Notes under the pieces: model-generated
Told to the model about the DNA's origin: nothing
The model's database searches: none
The model's input: only the letters and a program-made list of their open reading frames with translations
In this document: piece by piece, positions 5,303 to 9,282 of the stretch
Numbering within the stretch: the first letter of the stretch is position 1
How the letters are laid out: each line of letters begins with the position of its first letter
Made by a program: the position numbers and the translations under genes
Source of the DNA: T3SED10-47 sp046483725
GTDB taxonomy: Bacteria; Bipolaricaulota; Bipolaricaulia; Bipolaricaulales; Bipolaricaulaceae
Reading direction: 5' to 3'
Length of the DNA: 9,282 nucleotides
Assembly: GCA_046483725.1 (NCBI GenBank)
Contig: JAWOCQ010000097.1
Coordinates: 1-9,282 of the forward strand

Positions 5303-6202
5303 ATGTCTCTGGTGATCGCCACCAGCAAACTGACCAAACGCTTCGGCGAGATCCTCGCCGTGGATGCGCTCGATCTAGAGGTACGCCGGGGCGAGGTGTA
5401 CGGGCTGCTCGGCCCAAACGGTGCAGGCAAGACCACAACGCTGCGCATACTCCTGGGCCTGGTGCGGCCGACTGCGGGCACGGCGACCGTTTTGGGTGTT
5501 CCTCCGGGGCAGACGGCCGGGCTGTCTCGCCTGGGGGTACTGGTGGAGGAGCCGGCTTTCTACCCCTACCTTTCCGGCCGGGACAACCTGCGCGTGCTTG
5601 CGCGCTACTGCGGCGTCAGTGAAGACCGGATCGACGAGGTCCTCCACACAGCGGAACTAGCCGGCCGGGCCAAGTCAAAGGTTAAGACTTACTCGCTGGG
5701 GATGCGGCAGCGGCTGGGTGTGGCAGCGGCCTTACTTAAGGACCCGGAGCTACTCATTTTCGACGAGCCCACCAACGGTCTTGACCCCAAGGGCATGGCC
5801 GAGATGCGTGGCCTGATCCGCTCCTTGGGCACGGGCGAGCGCACGGTGCTCCTATGCAGCCACTTGCTGGGAGAAGTTGAGCAGGTCTGCGACCGCGTGG
5901 GCGTCCTCCATCGCGGGCGGTTGGTCTCCGAGGGCCCTCTGGCGGACCTGCGGGGTCGCGGGCGGCTGATTGTCGTTGGGGAGCCCCTCGACGTTGCTCA
6001 GCGGGTGTGTGCTGAATTCTCCGGCGTCACCGACGTCGTTGTGGCCGCCGATCGGCTGGAACTTACCATGCCTCCCGAGCGGGCAGGCGCCCTCAACAGT
6101 GCGCTGATCGCCGCCGGCGTGGAGGTACACGAACTGCGGCCGATCCAGGACTCCCTTGAAGCCGTATTCCTGGAGCTCACCCAGGAGGAGGACTCCTGGT
6201 GA
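5303..6202 (+). CDS. ABC transporter ATP-binding protein (BcrA/CcmA-like exporter)
   Basis: Cytoplasmic ATPase of a drug- or peptide-exporter-type ABC system, 299 aa, the usual length for this class. Walker A is GPNGAGKTT (37-45), the signature is YSLGMRQRLG (130-139) in place of LSGGQ, Walker B is LLIFDEPTNGLDP (150-162) and the H-loop is CSHLL (H187). The Q-loop region reads LVEEPAFYPYL with Glu in place of Gln, as is usual in BcrA-like proteins. Residues 220-299 form the C-terminal domain of the family, with the conserved SLEAVFLEL near the end. The ATG at 5303 is chosen, with AGGAG at 5288-5292; an upstream ATG at 5255 would add 16 unconserved residues. The permease gene overlaps its last codons by 4 nt, so the two are translationally coupled and form one transporter. 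The exported substrate cannot be told from sequence. Confidence 0.95.
   Translation: MSLVIATSKLTKRFGEILAVDALDLEVRRGEVYGLLGPNGAGKTTTLRILLGLVRPTAGTATVLGVPPGQTAGLSRLGVLVEEPAFYPYLSGRDNLRVLARYCGVSEDRIDEVLHTAELAGRAKSKVKTYSLGMRQRLGVAAALLKDPELLIFDEPTNGLDPKGMAEMRGLIRSLGTGERTVLLCSHLLGEVEQVCDRVGVLHRGRLVSEGPLADLRGRGRLIVVGEPLDVAQRVCAEFSGVTDVVVAADRLELTMPPERAGALNSALIAAGVEVHELRPIQDSLEAVFLELTQEEDSW
6181..6199 (+). promoter_or_regulatory. Hairpin covering the permease ribosome-binding site (translational coupling)
   Basis: CCAGGAG (6181-6187) and CTCCTGG (6193-6199) are perfect 7-bp complements around the loop GAGGA. The structure masks the permease Shine-Dalgarno (GGAGGAGG, 6184-6191) and the first base of its GTG start. 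It lies inside the last codons of the ATPase gene, so a ribosome finishing the ATPase would melt it. The pairing is visible; the coupling role is inferred. Confidence 0.5.
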
Positions 6203-7026
6203 GCGGTGCACTGCGGGCTGAACTTCTCAAGCTGGCAAAGCGCCCTGCGGTGTGGGTGCTGTTTGCAGTGTTGTTCGCCACGATGGCGCTTTTCAGCTAC
6301 TTGTTTCCGTACATCCTCCTCGGCCTGGACATCGAAGGCTCGGCCCCCACCCCCGGCCAGGTGGCTGTGTACCGGGCCAGCCTCCTGCCGCGGGGGTTCG
6401 TGGCCAGTTCTGTGAGCGGCGTCGCCGGAGTCGGCGGGACGCTGGCACTGATCCTCGGGGTGCTCACCATGGGGAGCGAGTATAGGTGGGGCACGCTGAA
6501 GACGATCACTACCCAGCGCTCGTCACGCCTTACGCTCGGGGCCAGCAAGCTAGCTGGGGTGGGGATAGTGGCACTATTGTTCACCATTGCTTACTTCCTC
6601 ACTGCGCTGGTGTGTAGCCTAGGCATCGCCGGCCTGGAGGGGGAGTCCTTTGGGCTCCCTGCGGTCGGCACAATAGCAGCCGGGCTGGGGACCGGTTGGC
6701 TGATCCTGTTGACGTGGAGCGCCTTGGGGATTCTCCTCGCGGTGGCCTTTCGGGGCACCGGGCTGGCCATCGGCCTTGGGCTCGTCTACCAACTCCTCCT
6801 CGAGCAGCTGGCGGTCGCCCTGCCCATGCCCGAGCGTATGGCCGAGGTGCTTCGGGCGGGGCTGCCAGGGGCAAACGCCACCGCGCTCGCGCAGCACTTC
6901 GCCGATGTCCAGGGGCTAGTGTTGCGTACGGTCCCCGTGGGGCAAGCCGCGGCCGTCCTTGCCGCCTACTTCGCTCTGTTCGTCGCTCTGGCCGGCGTCA
7001 TCTTCCGTCGCCGCGACATCACCTGA
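6199..7026 (+). CDS. ABC-2 type transporter permease
   Basis: Integral inner-membrane subunit, 275 aa, partner of the preceding ATPase. About six hydrophobic segments are visible: residues 16-39, 70-91, 117-143, 155-182, 186-208 and 246-269. The N-terminus RAELLKLAKRP and the cytoplasmic loop GSEYRWGTLKTITTQRSSR (92-110) followed by LGASKLAG are characteristic of the BcrB/NatB-like ABC-2 family, in which a conserved E...GT.k......sR loop follows the second helix. The protein ends in a basic FRRRDIT tail. The GTG start at 6199 overlaps the ATPase stop (GTGA), with GGAGGAGG 7 nt upstream, and a hairpin over that site suggests coupled translation. A homodimer of this protein with two ATPases would make a complete exporter; no extra subunit or dedicated regulator is nearby. 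Confidence 0.9.
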   Translation: MSGALRAELLKLAKRPAVWVLFAVLFATMALFSYLFPYILLGLDIEGSAPTPGQVAVYRASLLPRGFVASSVSGVAGVGGTLALILGVLTMGSEYRWGTLKTITTQRSSRLTLGASKLAGVGIVALLFTIAYFLTALVCSLGIAGLEGESFGLPAVGTIAAGLGTGWLILLTWSALGILLAVAFRGTGLAIGLGLVYQLLLEQLAVALPMPERMAEVLRAGLPGANATALAQHFADVQGLVLRTVPVGQAAAVLAAYFALFVALAGVIFRRRDIT

Positions 7027-7028
7027 CC

Positions 7029-7044
7029 GCCCTCCACAGAGGGC
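7029..7044 (+). terminator. Hairpin just after the ABC permease stop (possible terminator)
   Basis: GCCCTC (7029-7034) pairs perfectly with GAGGGC (7039-7044) around CACA, 2 nt after the permease stop codon. The position suits a transcription terminator of the ABC operon. The following ACTCTGTCTCGCTCC is only moderately T-containing, so intrinsic termination is uncertain; it might instead protect the mRNA 3' end. Confidence 0.4.
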
Positions 7045-7277
7045 ACTCTGTCTCGCTCCACTCTAGTCCTACATCCTGGCTCGTGCTGGGCGCATCCTAG
7101 TTGTCAATCGAGTTCGCCGCTCCCCCTAGCCCTCGACGAACAACAGCCCCTGGACCGTTCCGCCACAGTGTTGAGAGAAGCGGCCGCCGAACTCGGATAC
7201 TGAGTGCGCCTGAGCGATGCACGGACCGGTATCGCTGTGTCCCCTACCCACGGTGTAGCTGAACTGATGGGCTGTCC
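7045..7277. other. Convergent intergenic region without a confirmed gene
   Basis: This stretch lies between the ends of the ABC permease (plus) and ribokinase (minus) genes. No intact gene, RNA or clear T-rich terminator for the ribokinase strand is visible. One plus-strand frame (about 7102-7281) reads LDEQQPLDRSATVLREAA and then AELGY before an in-frame TGA at 7201; this faintly recalls the helix-turn-helix end of LacI-type regulators, but it is too short and weak to call a pseudogene. Confidence 0.4.
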
Positions 7278-8204
7278 TTAACCGCCGTCAGCTGACCAAT
7301 GGCCCCCGCTGGCCAGGAGTTCCTCCACGCGCTTGCGCTCGGGCAGTGAAGTGTGAGCCCCCTTGCGAGTTGCGGCAAGCGCCCCAGCTGCGTTTGCCCA
7401 CCTGATCGCCTCTCCGAGCGAGCGGCCCTCTTCTAGCATCACCCCTAGGGCCCCATTGAACGCGTCTCCTGCCCCTGTGGTGTCCACCGCTTGAACAACG
7501 AAGGGCCGCATGCGGAATACCCCGTCCTTGTCCGCCACATAGGCGCCCTCCTCGCCCAGCTTGCACACCACACAACCCACCCCTCGCCTCAACAGCAGCT
7601 CCGCGGCCGGCTCCAGGGAGCTCTCGTTGGTCAGAGCGACTAGCTCCCGCCTATTGGGGGTGATTATGTCAACCCGAGTCAGCGGCAGCGAGGAGAGATC
7701 CATGGCCGGGGCCGGATCGAGAATTACGCGGGGTCCGTCCGGGGGCAGGTGCCTCAAGACGTAGCCGACTGTCTCCAGTGGGACCTCCAGTTGGATAAGC
7801 AGGACCTCCGCCCCGACCACCCACTGCCACACGCGCTCGATGTAGCCGGGGTCCACCGTCGCGTTTGCCCCCCCGACATAGACGATGGCATTCTCCCCGT
7901 TCTTGGATACGGAAATGCAGGCGACCCCTGAGTGGAAGTCCTCTTCACGCTCGACGTACTGGGCATCAACCATGTCACCTTCCAGCGCCTTCACCAGTTC
8001 GTCTCCCCACAGGTCTTGCCCTACCTTGCCAAAGCAGAGCACTTCCCCTCCCAGGCGGGCGGCTGCTACGGCCTGGTTCGCCCCTTTCCCTCCACAATAC
8101 CGAGCGAAACTTGTTCCCTGCACCGTCTCCCCAGACCGGGGAAGGCGCTCGACCTCGGTGACCAGGTCCATATTGATGCTGGCTAATACGGCGATCAGTC
8201 CCAT
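7278..8204 (-). CDS. rbsK: Ribokinase (PfkB-family carbohydrate kinase)
   Basis: Cytoplasmic sugar kinase converting D-ribose and ATP to ribose 5-phosphate, 308 aa, matching the normal ribokinase length. It has the N-terminal substrate site SINMDLV (9-15), PfkB signature 1 with GGKGANQAVAAARLG (38-52), QLEVP (138-142), ITPNRREL (181-188), and signature 2 DTTGAGDAFNGAL (241-253) carrying the catalytic base D247 and the anion hole. NAAGALAATRKGA (271-283) is the ribokinase-type C-terminal segment. The ATG at 8204 overlaps the end of the nucleoside hydrolase gene by 10 nt, and only a weak GAGAG precedes it, so translation is probably coupled. Pairing with a nucleoside hydrolase supports ribose from nucleosides as substrate. 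Another PfkB sugar kinase (for example, deoxyribokinase) remains possible, but the motif set fits ribokinase best. Confidence 0.93.
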   Translation of the reverse strand: MGLIAVLASINMDLVTEVERLPRSGETVQGTSFARYCGGKGANQAVAAARLGGEVLCFGKVGQDLWGDELVKALEGDMVDAQYVEREEDFHSGVACISVSKNGENAIVYVGGANATVDPGYIERVWQWVVGAEVLLIQLEVPLETVGYVLRHLPPDGPRVILDPAPAMDLSSLPLTRVDIITPNRRELVALTNESSLEPAAELLLRRGVGCVVCKLGEEGAYVADKDGVFRMRPFVVQAVDTTGAGDAFNGALGVMLEEGRSLGEAIRWANAAGALAATRKGAHTSLPERKRVEELLASGGHWSADGG

Positions 8205-9139
8205 CTCTCATCTAGCTTGAACAAGGCTTCGAACATGAAGTCCTTAAAACGAGGCAGGTCCAATTCAAAGGCCACGTCCGCGTTCGGTTCCCGGCCAGTG
8301 ACGCGATTCACGTCCGCTACCGTCGCCCCCCTGGTTAGCTCCCCCTGCGTCTCCACCTCTACATGCAGCCGCCTGGTGTCGACAATTTCCAGGTCAATAA
8401 CAGCTGCCACCGCCAACGCGTCATGCAACGGCGCCCCTCCTATGCCCACTGCTCGTTCTACTGCCCTCGCATAGTACATGAGCAAATCCGAAGTCACCGT
8501 GGAGACCCGTCCCCCGCGCTCCTTCAGGGCGTGAATGTCCTCGTAGGTAAGGACCGCCTTGTTGGTCGCGTCCAGCCCCACCATGGTGATCCGGGCACCG
8601 GACTCGAAGACAATCCTTGCGGCCTCAGGATCGACATAGATATTGAACTCCGCAGCCGGCGTAATGTTGGAGTCGAACACGCCCCCTCCCATCAGCACGA
8701 ATGCCTCGATCTTCTGTCTGATCTCCGGGGCCACCAGCAGGGAGACAGCAATATTGGTCAAGGGCCCGGTGGCCACGACGTACGCTTTCTCCTCACAAGA
8801 GAGCAAGGTTTCCGTTATCAGTTGCACAGCGTGCTTCTGACAAGGGGGCGGGATGTCGCTCGGGAGCGTGGCCCCGTCGAGCCCTGTCTCACCATGGATC
8901 TGATGTGCAGTCGTAAGCTCGCGCAGTAAAGGTCCTTCGCAACCCTTGGCCACGGGAATCTCTTCCCGGATCAGTGCCAGCACACTTAGGGCATTTCTAA
9001 AGGTCTTGGCACACGTCTGATTGCCCGCCACCGTGGAAATGCCAAGCACGTCGATCTCGTCGTTGGCGCAGGCAAGCATGATTGCTGCAGCATCGTCATG
9101 ACCAGGATCGCAGTCCAGCAAGACCTTCTTTCCTCCCAT
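8195..9139 (-). CDS. Inosine/uridine-preferring nucleoside hydrolase (IUNH family)
   Basis: Hydrolyses the N-glycosidic bond of ribonucleosides to give a free base and ribose. The protein has 314 aa, the usual IUNH length, and no signal peptide, so it acts in the cytoplasm. The calcium-binding fingerprint LLDCDPGHDDA (7-17; D11, D15, D16) is at the N-terminus, followed by VAGN (37-40), VVATGPLTNIA (121-131), VLMGGG (148-153), EFNIYVDPEAA (164-174) and PLHDALA (237-243) with H239 and the metal ligand D240. The presence of the catalytic His resembles the group I enzymes, but preference for purine or pyrimidine nucleosides cannot be read. The ATG at 9139 is chosen for its GAGGAGGGG ribosome-binding site; a GTG at 9169 in the same frame would add ten unconserved residues. 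It lies 33 nt after an upstream gene and overlaps ribokinase by 10 nt, consistent with a nucleoside/ribose salvage operon whose promoter lies beyond the right edge. Confidence 0.94.
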   Translation of the reverse strand: MGGKKVLLDCDPGHDDAAAIMLACANDEIDVLGISTVAGNQTCAKTFRNALSVLALIREEIPVAKGCEGPLLRELTTAHQIHGETGLDGATLPSDIPPPCQKHAVQLITETLLSCEEKAYVVATGPLTNIAVSLLVAPEIRQKIEAFVLMGGGVFDSNITPAAEFNIYVDPEAARIVFESGARITMVGLDATNKAVLTYEDIHALKERGGRVSTVTSDLLMYYARAVERAVGIGGAPLHDALAVAAVIDLEIVDTRRLHVEVETQGELTRGATVADVNRVTGREPNADVAFELDLPRFKDFMFEALFKLDERWD

Positions 9140-9172
9140 CGCCCCTCCTCTCCCTTCCGGCTTCCCCACCGG

Positions 9173-9282
9173 TTACTGGGGCTCCTTGTCCAGTGCCAAC
9201 CTGCCCCTGACGATCGAAGCCTCCAGATCGCTCATAGAGATCTCACCTTTATGGTAGTCGCCTATCTTCTTACCTTTTTCCA
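9173..9282 (-). CDS. C-terminal end of an unidentified protein, start beyond window
   Basis: A minus-strand frame enters from the right edge, runs 35 codons and stops at TAA (9175-9173). The residues include KKIGDYHKGEIS, MSDLEASIV and a final ALDKEPQ; they are hydrophilic and I recognise no family. It ends 33 nt before the nucleoside hydrolase start on the same strand, so it is probably the preceding gene of the salvage operon. A nucleoside or sugar transporter component or another salvage enzyme would fit the context, but nothing in these residues shows this. Confidence 0.55.
   Translation of the reverse strand, partial: EKGKKIGDYHKGEISMSDLEASIVRGRLALDKEPQ

Noticed and set aside
5546..5551. 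Glu in place of Gln in the Q-loop of the ABC ATPase as a possible inactivating change
   Set aside because: Glu at this point is usual in BcrA-like ATPases, and Walker A, Walker B, signature and H-loop are intact.
1..9282. CRISPR arrays, toxin-antitoxin or phage-defence genes, tRNAs, rRNAs, transposases
   Set aside because: I looked for repeated spacers, cloverleaf-like segments and hallmark motifs on both strands and saw none; the genes present are ordinary metabolic and transport families.

Overview
The window is a high-GC (about 60% by eye), tightly packed bacterial chromosome segment with complete housekeeping and metabolic genes. There are no phage genes, transposase, CRISPR array, rRNA or tRNA. 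GTG starts are common. Most genes have purine-rich Shine-Dalgarno sites, but the divergent pair fur/pheS seems to start from leaderless transcripts. The mix (Fur, PheS, exported PHP hydrolase, BcrAB-like ABC exporter, nucleoside hydrolase plus ribokinase) fits a free-living bacterium, possibly an uncultured one. The phylum cannot be fixed from this sequence; leaderless -10 boxes are frequent in groups such as Deinococcota, Actinomycetota and Chloroflexota, which is only a hint.

Layout. 1-1229 (minus): a Fur-family regulator followed 4 nt later by an M24 Xaa-Pro peptidase that runs off the left edge. 1230-1295: a 66-nt divergent promoter region whose two -35 boxes overlap on opposite strands. 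1296-2321 (plus): pheS, with no pheT after it. 2355-3656 (minus): a secreted PHP-domain (CehA/McbA-like) metallohydrolase, tail-to-tail with pheS. 3684-3779: a 96-bp element bounded by perfect 27-bp inverted repeats, filling nearly all of the gap to the next gene and supplying its stop codon. 3765-4856 (minus): an aldo/keto reductase with a C-terminal extension. 4857-5302: a 446-nt stretch without a recognisable gene, between divergent genes. 5303-7026 (plus): an ABC ATPase and an ABC-2 permease, overlapping by 4 nt, with a hairpin over the permease ribosome-binding site. 7027-7277: a convergent intergenic region. 7278-9282 (minus): ribokinase, a nucleoside hydrolase and the tail of an unidentified upstream gene, read as one operon.

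How the genes work together. Nucleoside hydrolase splits ribonucleosides into base and ribose, and ribokinase phosphorylates the ribose, so the right-hand operon is a nucleoside/ribose salvage unit. The ABC pair should form one small exporter. Fur and the peptidase form a likely two-gene operon, and the shared promoter region could let Fur control both itself and pheS. I found no clearly new multi-gene system. The points most worth a second look are the interlocked leaderless promoters with a palindrome at their centre, the 27-bp inverted-repeat element, and the ATPase-permease coupling hairpin.
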